DNA of 32,408 nucleotides from Bacteroidales bacterium. GTDB lineage: Bacteria > Bacteroidota > Bacteroidia > Bacteroidales > P3. Of this stretch, positions 22,693-31,851 are shown piece after piece (positions within the stretch are counted from its first letter, which is position 1; each line of letters starts with the position of its first letter). The notes below the pieces were generated by a model. It was not told the origin of the DNA and did not search any database. It worked only from the letters and a program-made list of their open reading frames with translations. The stretch lies in the NCBI GenBank assembly GCA_017443265.1, contig JAFSOU010000023.1, forward strand, positions 1 through 32,408. The letters run 5' to 3'. Made by a program: the position numbers and the translations under genes.

Positions 22693-23883
22693 ATGAAAAT
22701 ACTTCAGTTGTGCAGCAAACCCCCTTATCCACCCGTTGACGGTGGAACCCTCGCTATGAACAGCATAACGTCGGGGCTGCTGTGCGAAGGCCATTCGGTG
22801 AAAGTGCTATCGGTGGAGTCCGACAAACACAAGGTCAACCACCACCTTATAACCGACGAATACCTTGCCTCCACCAACTTCGAATCGGTGTATATCGACC
22901 TTAAAATACATTATTTCAGTGCTTTTGTGGCTTGGCTCACTGGCGAGTCGTACCACATTAAACGTTTCCAGTCGCCGAAATTCGCCGAAAAACTTGCCGA
23001 TATTCTGAAAAACAGCACCTTCGACGTGGTGCATGTGGAAAGCATTTTTCTTACCCCTTACCTTCCGGTGATTCGTCAGCACTCCGACGCCAAAGTGATA
23101 CTCCGTGCCCACAACGTGGAACACCTGATATGGCAGAGGCTGGCAGGATGCACCAACAATGCATTGAAACGTAGCTATCTGAAAAGCCTTTCGCTTGCGC
23201 TGAAAAACTATGAGCTGAGTCATATCAACGACTACGACGGCATTGTGTGCATCACCGCCAAGGATATGGACTATTTCCGAGCCAACGGCTGCAAAAAACC
23301 TATGTCGGCCATACCTTTCGGCATCGATTATGTGGATGATATAGAATACGCACAGGAAGAGGAGAACAGCCTCTTCCACATCGGCTCGATGGATTGGCAA
23401 CCCAACAAGGAGGGCGTACAATGGTTCCTCAACGACGTGTGGAAACTTGTAAACGCCGAACTGCCACAGGCGCGCCTTTATCTTGCCGGACGTAAGATGC
23501 CGGAAAAACTGCTCAAATCCAAATATCCCAACGTCTCCATATTGGGCGAGATACCCGATTCCATGTATTTTATCGCCTCGAAAAAGATAAATATAGTTCC
23601 TCTTCTTTCGGGCAGCGGCATAAGGGTTAAGATAATTGAGGCTATGTCGGCAGGCAAGGTGGTGATTTCCACATCGATAGGCGCCGAGGGCATAAACTGC
23701 ACCGACGGCAGAGACATACTTATTGCCGACACCCCGCAAGACTTTGTAAACCAGATAAAACACTGCCTCGACGACCCCGACTTCTGCCGCACCATTGGCG
23801 ACAACGCACGCAGTTTGATAAAAGAGGAGTACAGCACCGAAAAAACTACCGCCGAACTGCTCAATTTCTACTCAAGTTTGTAA
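22693..23883 (+). CDS. Glycosyltransferase, GT4-like family
   Basis: A 396-residue cytoplasmic glycosyltransferase with the GT-B fold. The N-terminal domain begins MKILQLCSKPPYPPVDGG, a pattern typical of GT4 enzymes, and the C-terminal domain has the sugar-nucleotide region: IHIGSMDWQPNKEGVQWF-like, VSILGEIPD, and the EAMSAGKVVISTSIGAEGI motif containing the conserved Glu. The donor and acceptor are unknown; the most likely role is in lipopolysaccharide or capsule synthesis, given the preceding lipopolysaccharide permease gene 21 bases upstream. It is the last gene of the rseP-lptF/G unit; no terminator is seen directly after it. Confidence 0.85.
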   Translation: MKILQLCSKPPYPPVDGGTLAMNSITSGLLCEGHSVKVLSVESDKHKVNHHLITDEYLASTNFESVYIDLKIHYFSAFVAWLTGESYHIKRFQSPKFAEKLADILKNSTFDVVHVESIFLTPYLPVIRQHSDAKVILRAHNVEHLIWQRLAGCTNNALKRSYLKSLSLALKNYELSHINDYDGIVCITAKDMDYFRANGCKKPMSAIPFGIDYVDDIEYAQEEENSLFHIGSMDWQPNKEGVQWFLNDVWKLVNAELPQARLYLAGRKMPEKLLKSKYPNVSILGEIPDSMYFIASKKINIVPLLSGSGIRVKIIEAMSAGKVVISTSIGAEGINCTDGRDILIADTPQDFVNQIKHCLDDPDFCRTIGDNARSLIKEEYSTEKTTAELLNFYSSL

Positions 23884-23929
23884 TGTGCTTTAGGGTTTAT
23901 TGCTGATAATCAGCTGATTGTGTTTTTTG

Positions 23930-23961
23930 TTTGCTTTTGTTGAAGAAAAACCATATTTTTG
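23930..23961 (+). promoter_or_regulatory. Promoter of the two small membrane-protein genes
   Basis: TTTG (23930-23933), a 20-base spacer and TATTTTTG (23954-23961) followed by CA. Transcription would start near 23968, ahead of ATG 23995. This rules out the TTG at 23959 as a start. Confidence 0.6.
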
Positions 23962-23994
23962 CAAACTGGTTTTAATTTATTATACAGACGTTTT

Positions 23995-24180
23995 ATGAAA
24001 GCTTTTTCAATCATTGCGGACATTGTTGTAACGGTCAGCCTGCTTATCACAATTGTGTTTATAGGCGAGGCAAGGACGGATTTATGGGAAGTTGGCCTCG
24101 TGTTTATCTTTCTTTTTTTGTTAGTTTTTGTCCTATTTTGCATTTTTGCAACTATTCACGCATTTAAAAGAAAAAAATAG
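23995..24180 (+). CDS. 61-residue two-helix membrane protein
   Basis: The product MKAFSIIADIVVTVSLLITI continues VFIGEARTDLWEVG and a second hydrophobic stretch (LVFIFLFLLVFVLFCIFATI), ending in a basic tail (HAFKRKK). It is therefore predicted to span the inner membrane twice with both ends in the cytoplasm. ATG 23995 is chosen from the promoter position. It is separated by 4 bases from the next gene (24185), and both probably belong to one transcript. No family is recognised; small membrane proteins with DUF4339 neighbours are common in Bacteroidales. Confidence 0.65.
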   Translation: MKAFSIIADIVVTVSLLITIVFIGEARTDLWEVGLVFIFLFLLVFVLFCIFATIHAFKRKK

Positions 24181-24184
24181 CATT

Positions 24185-24640
24185 ATGGAATATTATTACT
24201 TTTTGAACGGCACACAGTATGGCCCTATGCCCGTGGAGGCCATGGTTTCGAGAATTGACCGCAACACCCTTGTCTGGCGTCAGGGCATGGAAAATTGGCT
24301 GCCCGCAGGCTCTTTGCCCGAACTGGCTCCTTTTTTGGCACAACAGGTGCAGCCACCACAAATGAATAACGTTAAGTTGAGGGATTTTTCAAAAACAACC
24401 AAGGTGTTTTCCATTTTTGGGGTGATTTTTTCGTCCATTATGCTGCTTATCAGTATCGTTTTTATCTCTGAACCCGATAGGCGTTGGGATTATTATTTTG
24501 ATTACTACTATTATGGGGTAGATGAAGGTTGGGGGGTGTTTTATTTCCTGCTGTCGGTTTTTTTGCTGGTTTTTTCTATAATAGCACTTGCAAAATCGAG
24601 TGGCGCGTTGCGCAAAAAACGTCAGCTGGGGTATAGATAA
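24185..24640 (+). CDS. GYF_2 (DUF4339) domain membrane protein
   Basis: A 151-residue protein. The first 50 residues match GYF_2/DUF4339 (YYYFLNGTQYGPMPVEAM, ending in the LVWRQGMENWLPAGSLPEL motif), a small domain that binds proline-rich peptides in related proteins. Two membrane helices follow, at about 76-94 (VFSIFGVIFSSIMLLISIVF) and 115-135. Between them is a Tyr/Asp-rich loop (RRWDYYFDYYYYGVDEG). The C-terminus is basic. Domain pairs like this are frequent in Bacteroidota but their role is not known. It is the second gene of a two-gene unit ending at a strong bidirectional terminator. The Met at 24185 is the start, not an upstream Met. Confidence 0.8.
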   Translation: MEYYYFLNGTQYGPMPVEAMVSRIDRNTLVWRQGMENWLPAGSLPELAPFLAQQVQPPQMNNVKLRDFSKTTKVFSIFGVIFSSIMLLISIVFISEPDRRWDYYFDYYYYGVDEGWGVFYFLLSVFLLVFSIIALAKSSGALRKKRQLGYR

Positions 24641-24663
24641 AGAAAAAGTCCGCACATGGCAAT

Positions 24664-24701
24664 AAAAAAAGATGTGGCATGGTTGTGCCACATCTTTTTT
24701 T
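24664..24701. terminator. Bidirectional terminator
   Basis: AAAAAAAGATGTGGCA and TGCCACATCTTTTTTT are perfect 16-base arms around loop TGGTTG. It ends both the DUF4339 unit (plus) and the OmpH-like gene (minus, stop at 24722). Confidence 0.92.
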
Positions 24702-24721
24702 GTAGATAGTTGAGAAAGGGT

Positions 24722-25429
24722 TTATTTCTCCTCTTTCTCGTTCTTTTTCAGATTGCGGTATTCTTCGTTCAGTCCGTTGATTATCTCGTCGGTTATGTCC
24801 ATCTCTTCGTCGCCGTATAGCACGGGGCTTGAGGATCCGCTCTTGGCCAGAATGAGGTTGAACTGCTGGTTGGCGGCGTTGTATTCGCGTATGAAGGCGT
24901 AAACGGCTTTCACCATCTTCTCTTGGTCGGCTGCCTGTTTCTGGGCTATCTGCATAGCCAGTTCCTGTTCAAGTCCACCCAGTTTTTCGGCGCGTTTTTT
25001 CAGTTCTGCTTCCTTGGCCTGCTGTTGTGTAAGTGTGAGCTGGTCGCCGGTTTTGAGGAAATTCTTGTAGTCGTTTTCAAAGCTTGCCATCTGCTGTTTG
25101 TAGCTGTTCTCCTTTGCAGCGGAGTATGCTTTAAGTTCTTTCTCCAAATCCAGTATATACTCGTATTTGGCGTTGAGGGTGTCGGTGTTGATGTAGGCCA
25201 CTTTCAGCACTCCGTTTTCGGGTACCATAGCGGATTTGGCGTCGGGGTTGGCTCCGCTTTTGGTGCCTGTTCCGGTGAAATGCAGCACATAAAGCACTAT
25301 CACGGCAAGTGCCAGTATAACGTTGAAGATGGTCTGGCATTTGCAGCCGCATTTTTTATTTTCTTTGTTTCCACAACTGTTGTTTGTCTGTTCGGGAAAC
25401 TGTCCGTTGGTATTAAGATTTTCTTCCAT
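24722..25429 (-). CDS. OmpH/Skp-like protein with N-terminal membrane anchor
   Basis: A 235-residue protein whose C-terminal two-thirds (about 70-200) have the Skp/OmpH coiled-coil pattern (VAYINTDTLNAKYEYILDLE, then long Glu/Lys/Gln-rich helices). Skp-type proteins are periplasmic chaperones for outer-membrane proteins. Unlike classic Skp, no cleavable signal peptide is seen. The N-terminus has an unusual cytoplasmic segment with Cys19, Cys27, Cys29 and Cys31 (KKCGCKCQ), then a membrane helix (about 33-50), so it is anchored. It lies 26 bases after gltX on the same strand and is probably co-transcribed. The Cys cluster could bind a metal or palmitoyl-like group; this is speculative. Confidence 0.75.
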   Translation of the reverse strand: MEENLNTNGQFPEQTNNSCGNKENKKCGCKCQTIFNVILALAVIVLYVLHFTGTGTKSGANPDAKSAMVPENGVLKVAYINTDTLNAKYEYILDLEKELKAYSAAKENSYKQQMASFENDYKNFLKTGDQLTLTQQQAKEAELKKRAEKLGGLEQELAMQIAQKQAADQEKMVKAVYAFIREYNAANQQFNLILAKSGSSSPVLYGDEEMDITDEIINGLNEEYRNLKKNEKEEK

Positions 25430-25455
25430 TTTGGTATTATTGTTTGTGGTTTATT

Positions 25456-26979
25456 TTATATTTTAATTGTGTCTATGCCTCGTTGCATACGGGCAAGAGT
25501 CTCTTCCTTGCCGAGCATCGTTATCAGTTCGAACAGGTCGGGGCCTTTGGCAGCTCCCACCAGGGTGAGGCGGAAACTGTTCATTATCTGACCCATGTTC
25601 AGCTCGTTGGACTGTATGTATTCCATCACTGCGTCGTGCATCTGCTGTTTTTCGAAAGGTACGTTTTGCAGTATTTCCTTTATTTTGGCAAGATGTGCGG
25701 GGGTGTCTTCTTTCCAGCGTTTTTTGATAACGGCGGGGTCGTATTCCGTCGGGGCTTGGAAGAAATAGTGCGTCTGCTCCCACAGCTCGCTGACGAAACT
25801 AACACGTTCTTTCATCAGTGCCACCACCGACAGCACGTAGTCGTGCGAAGCGGTTACGCCGCGTTGCTGTAGGTCGTTTTCGAACAATGTGGCGATTTCT
25901 TCGTTAGGCTTGGCCTGTAAATATTTATGGTTAAACCACTTGGCTTTCTCCACATCGAATTTGGCGCCCGATTTGCTGATACGGTCGAGGGAGAAGATTG
26001 TCACCAGTTCGTCGATACTGAAAATTTCCTGTTCCACGCCGGGGTTCCAGCCGAGGAAAGCAAGTATGTTCACCACTGCTTCGGGGAAATAGCCTTTTTC
26101 GCGGTAGCCCGACGACACTTCACCCGATTTGGGGTCGTGCCATTCGAGGGGGAATACGGGGAATCCCAGGCGGTCGCCGTCGCGCTTGCTCAGTTTGCCG
26201 TTGCCGTCGGGCTTGAGCAGCAGCGGCAGGTGTGCGAACTGCGGCATGGTGTCCTCCCAGCCGAAGGCTTTGTAGAGCATCACGTGCAGCGGTGCCGAGG
26301 GCAGCCACTCCTCGCCGCGGATAACGTGCGACACCTCCATGGTGTGGTCGTCAACGATGTTGGCCAGATGGTAGGTGGGCATCCCGTCGGATTTGAACAG
26401 CACTTTGTCGTCCAGAAGGTTGGAGTTCATCTTCACCTCGCCGCGGATAAGGTCGTGTACATGTATTTCGGTGTCGGAGGGGAATTTGAAACGCACCACG
26501 TAGGGTTCGCCCGAATCGAGACGGCGTTTTACCTCGTCGGCAGACAGAGTAAGCGAGTTGCACATATCTTTGCGGGTGTTGCAGTCGTACTGGAAAGTCT
26601 TTTTCTGGGCTTCGTACTCCTTGCGTTTGGCGTCGAGTTCTTCGGGTTTGTCGAAAGCGTAGTATGCCCATCCGGTAGCTATAAGCTGGTCGGCATACTG
26701 TTTGTACATGGGTTTGCGTTCGCTCTGGCGGTAGGGACCGTAGTTGCCACCTATGCCAACGCCCTCGTCAAATTTTATCCCGAGCCACGTAAGAGCTTCG
26801 ATGATATAGTCTTCGGCACCCGGCACAAAACGTGTCTGGTCGGTGTCCTCGATTCGCAGGATCATGTCTCCGCCGTTCTGTTTGGCGAAGAAGTAGTTGT
26901 AAAGGGCTGTCCTAACGCCGCCTATATGCAGCGGCCCTGTGGGACTTGGCGCAAAACGTACTCTGACTTTTCTATCCAT
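25456..26979 (-). CDS. gltX: Glutamyl-tRNA synthetase
   Basis: A 507-residue class I aminoacyl-tRNA synthetase that charges tRNA-Glu. The HIGH motif appears as PLHIGG (residues 16-21) and the KMSKS loop as GKLSKRDG. The catalytic-domain elements [16 protein letters not shown] and the C-terminal anticodon-binding domain are present, with normal length. It starts with ATG 26979, directly before an AT-rich region shared with the divergent vanX-type gene. The OmpH/Skp-like gene follows after 26 bases. No sign of duplication or damage was seen. Confidence 0.97.
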   Translation of the reverse strand: MDRKVRVRFAPSPTGPLHIGGVRTALYNYFFAKQNGGDMILRIEDTDQTRFVPGAEDYIIEALTWLGIKFDEGVGIGGNYGPYRQSERKPMYKQYADQLIATGWAYYAFDKPEELDAKRKEYEAQKKTFQYDCNTRKDMCNSLTLSADEVKRRLDSGEPYVVRFKFPSDTEIHVHDLIRGEVKMNSNLLDDKVLFKSDGMPTYHLANIVDDHTMEVSHVIRGEEWLPSAPLHVMLYKAFGWEDTMPQFAHLPLLLKPDGNGKLSKRDGDRLGFPVFPLEWHDPKSGEVSSGYREKGYFPEAVVNILAFLGWNPGVEQEIFSIDELVTIFSLDRISKSGAKFDVEKAKWFNHKYLQAKPNEEIATLFENDLQQRGVTASHDYVLSVVALMKERVSFVSELWEQTHYFFQAPTEYDPAVIKKRWKEDTPAHLAKIKEILQNVPFEKQQMHDAVMEYIQSNELNMGQIMNSFRLTLVGAAKGPDLFELITMLGKEETLARMQRGIDTIKI

Positions 26980-27103
26980 TTTTTTTGCTATTAAAAAAAT
27001 ATATAACGAAAAAATTGTTGTTTTATTGCGTGTCGGCGTACTAAAAAAAATGTATTTGTTTTCGACAAAACCTATTATGCTTCAGTTTGTAGTAAAAAAA
27101 GCA

Positions 27104-27111
27104 TATCTTTG
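27104..27111 (+). promoter_or_regulatory. -7 element before VanX-type gene
   Basis: TATCTTTG followed by CA matches the consensus. It lies about 34 bases before ATG 27146. No -33 TTTG is found at the usual 19-21 base distance; the nearest is at 14. Confidence 0.5.
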
Positions 27112-27145
27112 CATTGATACTATTTTTTTTAAAATTGATTGTAAT

Positions 27146-27946
27146 ATGTTTAAAATCAGATTTGTAACTCTTGTATTAGGATTGTTCGCCCTAATCACTT
27201 TTTCGTCGTGTTGCAGCAAATCGGCTCCCGAAAGCGCACAGGCGATACACGAAAACGACAACAGCAATTTTGTGGTGATTACAGATGTGGTGCCCGACGC
27301 CATCCTGGAGATACGCTACTACAGCACCTACAATTTCGTTGGCACCCGCATCGACGGCTACCAAGCCCCCGTGGCTCTGCTCACCCGCCGGGCCGCCGAC
27401 AGCCTGCGAGCCGTTAGCGACGAGCTCAAGGAGATGGGCTACCGGCTGAAAATCTACGACGCCTACCGTCCGCAGATGGGCGTTGACCATTTCCTGCGCT
27501 GGGGTGCCGACCTCAGCGACACGCTGATGAAACGCTATTTCTACCCCAATGTGGACAAAAGCCGTTTGTTCGAGCTAGAGTATATTGCCGAGAAAAGCGG
27601 CCACTCGCGCGGCTCCACGGTGGACCTCACCCTTTTCGACATGGCCACCGGCAAGGAACTCGACATGGGCGGCACTTTCGACTGGTTCGGTCGCGAGAGC
27701 CATCCCGACTGCGGCGGCAACCCCCAAACTATGGAGTACCGTGCCAACGACACCATCACCGCGCAGCAGTTTGCAAACCGTATGATTTTACGTAAAGCTA
27801 TGCTGAACCACGGTTTCAAGCCTTACGAGTGCGAGTGGTGGCATTTCACCCTCAAAAACGAGCCTTACCCCGAATCTTATTTCAACTTTCCGGTGGAGAT
27901 GCTGAAAAAAGAGGGGAGTAAGAATCGTATCAGTAATACTCCCTGA
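27146..27946 (+). CDS. D-Ala-D-Ala dipeptidase, VanX-like lipoprotein (M15D)
   Basis: A 266-residue zinc D,D-dipeptidase. The signal sequence ends in FSSC, so Cys22 is probably lipidated and the enzyme sits in the periplasm or outer membrane. The catalytic zinc site is visible as SGHSRGSTVD (His153, Asp160), and the C-terminal ECEWWH supplies Glu230 and His233; YRP (residue 108 Arg) supports the substrate. VanX-type enzymes cleave free D-Ala-D-Ala. No vanA, vanH or regulator is adjacent, so wall-peptide recycling is likelier than vancomycin resistance. It starts at ATG 27146. The 3' end overlaps the hsdR stop on the other strand by 17 bases. Confidence 0.88.
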   Translation: MFKIRFVTLVLGLFALITFSSCCSKSAPESAQAIHENDNSNFVVITDVVPDAILEIRYYSTYNFVGTRIDGYQAPVALLTRRAADSLRAVSDELKEMGYRLKIYDAYRPQMGVDHFLRWGADLSDTLMKRYFYPNVDKSRLFELEYIAEKSGHSRGSTVDLTLFDMATGKELDMGGTFDWFGRESHPDCGGNPQTMEYRANDTITAQQFANRMILRKAMLNHGFKPYECEWWHFTLKNEPYPESYFNFPVEMLKKEGSKNRISNTP

Positions 27947-30886
27947 TATACATATACGCCTTCTGGTACAACGCCTCCTCCTTGTGGAGTTTGTACTTCA
28001 GCAGGGTCTTGCGCAAAGCTTTCTGCACCTCGCGTTCGCCCGCATTGGTGGTTTGCCAGCCAGGGAAACGCACTACTTTCACGATGCTGTCGATGTCGGC
28101 GACGATGCGGCCTACTACGGCAGGCGTGTCTTCGGTGCGGAGTTCTAAAAACAGCTCGGTTAAGGCTTCCTTGCCAGTCTTGCGGACTTCCACTTCGGCT
28201 TCCTGCTTTTCGGCCTGCAAGGTTTCGCGGGCAATCTGGCAGAGTTCCTTGATGAATTCAATGCTCGAAATCAAGCCTTGTTCCGCTTTGTCGCGAAGGG
28301 CCTCCAAACGCTTGCTCAACTCGATGAACTTGGGCTTGTCGGCGTGCTTCTTGAAGCGCTTGATGAGTTCCCGCTCCATTTTCTTGGCGGCTTTCATATC
28401 CTTGTTACCCATCAACGCCGAAACCATAGTTTCATCCAAAATCACCTCTTCCATGTCGGTGTGAATGCCCGATACGTGAATGTTTTCGTACATGATTTTC
28501 TTGGTCTGGGCACCCAACGAGAGCCAAATCAGCTTGCCCAAGGCATCTGGACCGGAAGGCTTGACGGACTGATACACATTCGATAACCATTTGTAATCAG
28601 TTCGATAAGGCTCCAAAGCAGGGTCGGGGGAGAGTGATTCCCAGATATTGGACAGACGGCGGTAATCTGCGGCAAAAGCATCGCGTTTTTCGTTCGTGTT
28701 TATGGCATCTTGTGCGGCCTGCAAACCGTCGAAGCCGTCTACAGTGCGGTCAACGCCTTCGAAGTGTGACAGGGCGTCAGCCATGGCTTGCGGCAGCTCG
28801 CTAATCAGGTCGTTGAGGTTGGTGATGACTTTCTTCATCACTTCCTCGTCAAATTCCAATGATTTAGCGGCATCGTCGAACACACCGAAGTAATCCACTA
28901 TGCGACCGAAGGTCTTGTTGGGGAACTTGCGGTTGGTGCGGCAGATGGCTTGCAGCAAGGTGTGGTCTTTCAGCGACTTGTCCAAATACATGGTCTGCAA
29001 GATGGGAGAATCAAATCCCGTGAGCAGTTTGGCGGTGACAATCAAGAACTTGAGCTCGGAATCGGGTTTGTTGAATTTCTCAATCACCTTCTCCTGCTCG
29101 TCTTTGGTGAGGCTGTAGAGCCGTTTCAGCTCGTCCTCGCCTTTGCCCGAGGTGGAGATGACCACCGCCGATGCGGAATCGGGGAAATAGTTGTTCAACT
29201 CCATCTTGTAGAGATGGCAGGCCTCGCGGTCGGGCGTGACAATCATGGCTTTGAAGCCTTGTGGCTCCACCTTGTCACGATAGTGCTCTGCGATGTCTTT
29301 GCACACTATCTGTATGCGTTCGGGCGATTTCAAAAACTCCAGCATCTTGGCGGCCTTGCTGCTGAGGGTGATTTTGGCATCCTCGTCCAGTTCGTTGGAG
29401 AGGCGTTCAAACTCCTCGTCCACGGCATCGCGGTCGATGTGTCCAACAGGCGCGGCTCGAAGTGCAAGGGCAGGATGGTGTTGTCGCGCAAGGCGTCTTC
29501 AAATGAGTAACGGCTCACGTAACCGCCTTGGTCCTCCAATGCACCGAAAGTCCAGAAGGTGTTGTGCTCCGATTTGTTGATGGGTGTTCCCGTGAGGCCG
29601 AAGAAGAAGGCGTTGGGCAAGGCCGCGCGCATCCGCTGTCCGAGGTCGCCTTCCTGCGTGCGGTGCGCTTCATCCACCATCACGATGATGTTGTCGCGGC
29701 GGTTGATGTTGGGCTTTGCGTCCTTGAACTTGAAGATGGTGGTGATGATGATATAGCGGGCGTCGTTCTCCAAGAACTTGTTCAGCGTGTCGATGTCCTC
29801 GGTGGGCATCACGTTGGGTGCCTCCTTGAAGACGTTCTGCGTCTGCGAGTCCAAGTCGATGCGATCGACCACAATCATTACCGTGGGGCTTTTCAGCTCG
29901 GGCATACGGCGCATCTTCTGTGCGGCAAAGAGCATCAGCAGCGACTTGCCGGAGCCTTGGAAGTGCCATATCAGGCCGCGTTTGATCTTGTTTTCCAGCA
30001 CGCGCTCCACAATCTTGTTGGCGCCTTCGTACTGCTGGTAGCGGCACACCACCTTGATGCGCTGACGGCTTTTGTTGGTGGTGTAGGTGGTGAAGTTGTA
30101 GAGAATGTCGAGCAAGGTCTTGGGCGACAGCAGCTGCCGCATCTCAGTGGAGACGTTTCCCAAGCCGGGCATCTCCGAATCCTCGCTGCCTTCGTTGAGC
30201 CGCCAGGCCGACCAGAACTCCAAAGGCGTGCGCACGGCTCCGTAGAACAGTTCGCGTCCTTCGGTGGCGAAGCTGAACACATTGGGCACAAAAAGTTCGG
30301 GCACGCTGTTCTCGTAGCCGTCGTGGATGTCGGAGGCGGCATCGAGCCATGAAACTGATGGCCGCACGGGCGTTTTGGTCTCGCCCACCACCAAGGGGAA
30401 GCCGTTGACAAACAGCACGATGTCGGGGCGTTTGGTCTCGCGGTTGCGGATGCTGAACTGGTTGACCAGCTGGAACTTGTTGTTGGCGATATGCTCGAAG
30501 TCGATGAGGCGGACGGGCACATGGGCGTAGTTCTTGCCGAAGGGCATGGTCTTGTTGCCCTTGAGCCACTCGGCGAACTCCTCGTTGGCCCGCACGAGGC
30601 CGGTGCTGTGGACCGACAGCAGGATGGAACGCAGCTTGAAGATGACCTCGTCGGCGCGTTCGGGCTGGTCGGCAATCTCGGGGTTGAGGCGGACGAGGGC
30701 TTTTTTCACCTCCGTTTCCACCATCACCTCGGTAACCTCGCGCGGCAGCTCCGTGGCGGGCAGGTACTCCCACTGCGCCCCGTAAGGAGCAGGAGCCTCG
30801 TGTGCCATGCTGCTCTCGTTCAAGTTCACCCCCGTCATCGTCTTGATGACGAAGTTCTCCACTGCGTTTATTTCATTGAAGGACAT
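27930..30886 (-). pseudogene. hsdR: Type I restriction enzyme subunit R with one frameshift
   Basis: HsdR is the motor and nuclease of type I restriction. The gene is read as two frames. The first (ATG 30886) holds the N-terminal nuclease motif (RPDIVLFVN...VVGETK, Asp155, Glu169, Lys171), Walker A GSGKS (311-315), DEAH (405-408) and LTGTP (431-435). After Leu481 the frame changes near 29441-29444. The second frame, 497 residues from a possible GTG at 29423, has the remaining helicase motifs (VTAKLLTGFDSPILQTMYLD, QAICRTNR) and the C-terminal helical part. Joined, they give about 985 residues, normal for HsdR. The loss of one base in GGACAC would explain the break. No hsdM or hsdS is visible. 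Confidence 0.88.
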
Positions 30887-30890
30887 ATTA

Positions 30891-31817
30891 TTACTTTTTT
30901 GTTACAGAACCATCATCATTGAATTTGTATTTTTTTAGTTCTTTATCAGTTAGAAGTTTATCAATATTTCCATCTAAAGAGCGAATCAACAAACATGGAT
31001 TTCCGTTATTTTCTATAGTAAATTCTTCTGTATCTCTTGATATAGGTATCTTATAATCAATTTTTTCTAAAGCATACATTTTTCCATTTATTGGAATATA
31101 CAAGTTTGGAGTTTCCCATGTTCCACTGATATGTGAATCATTTGATTTTAAATCCAGTTTTTTTGAAACTTCACAAGTTAGTTGTTGAAATGTAACAACA
31201 ATATTATTGTTTATGTCATAAAAATTCTCAAATCGCATTGGAATAGGTTTGCCTAACAAATTATCATTTTGCAAATCATCATATCCTTGTTTTGTAAAAA
31301 TAGTATTATAGGTACCTCTTTTAAAATCAGGAGCAACAATATTGATTTGAAAACAAATCTTCTTAATTCTTCCTTTTTCATCAAGTTCGGTAGATGGTCT
31401 TATATCGTATAAGTCTATAGGCTTTGCATTTGGCATTTGTGGTGTTGATTCTGCATATTGTTTTGCGGGTTTCGTGTAATCGGTTGCAGATACAAATACA
31501 CCTTTAGAAATATTATCTAAATCTGATAGTGCCCCGGATAGTTTTTGTATATCATCTCTGCCCACTTTGTCATTTCTAATTGTGTAATCCTTTGCTTCAA
31601 TCATTTCTTGTCCATCATCAGTCTCTGCCAAACCGTCTATCTGATATGTGCTATCACTATAAGTTCCCTTTAGTCTTTGGTCAACTGCGGACTTGTTTGC
31701 TTTCACTTCTGTGTATGCGATGGTTGCCAAACGTTCTAAAGCGGTACCAGCTTTAGTAGAATATTCTCCAAATAGTTTATAATATAATTCATCTACTGGT
31801 GAGTGTTTCATCTTCAA
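30891..31817 (-). CDS. PD-(D/E)XK nuclease, Mrr-like
   Basis: A 308-residue protein with an N-terminal restriction-endonuclease-like domain (about 15-125). The expected motif residues are visible: Glu28 in TALERL, Asp61 in YQIDG, Glu74 and Lys76 in IEAKDY, Gln91 in DIQKLSG, followed by the GVFVSATDYTKPAKQYA strand and helix. This order matches Mrr-like type IV enzymes. The remaining 180 residues are beta-rich, with no recognised family; they may recognise DNA or ATPase. It lies 35 bases after the HerA gene and 4 bases before hsdR, so all three appear co-transcribed. Low G+C sets it apart from hsdR. Confidence 0.75.
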   Translation of the reverse strand: MKMKHSPVDELYYKLFGEYSTKAGTALERLATIAYTEVKANKSAVDQRLKGTYSDSTYQIDGLAETDDGQEMIEAKDYTIRNDKVGRDDIQKLSGALSDLDNISKGVFVSATDYTKPAKQYAESTPQMPNAKPIDLYDIRPSTELDEKGRIKKICFQINIVAPDFKRGTYNTIFTKQGYDDLQNDNLLGKPIPMRFENFYDINNNIVVTFQQLTCEVSKKLDLKSNDSHISGTWETPNLYIPINGKMYALEKIDYKIPISRDTEEFTIENNGNPCLLIRSLDGNIDKLLTDKELKKYKFNDDGSVTKK

Positions 31818-31851
31818 AATATTTTATTTGTTTATCTTTATATTTATATTG

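Noticed and set aside
27146..27946. Vancomycin resistance cluster
   Set aside because: Only the VanX-like gene is present, with a lipoprotein signal; no ligase, dehydrogenase or two-component genes are adjacent.
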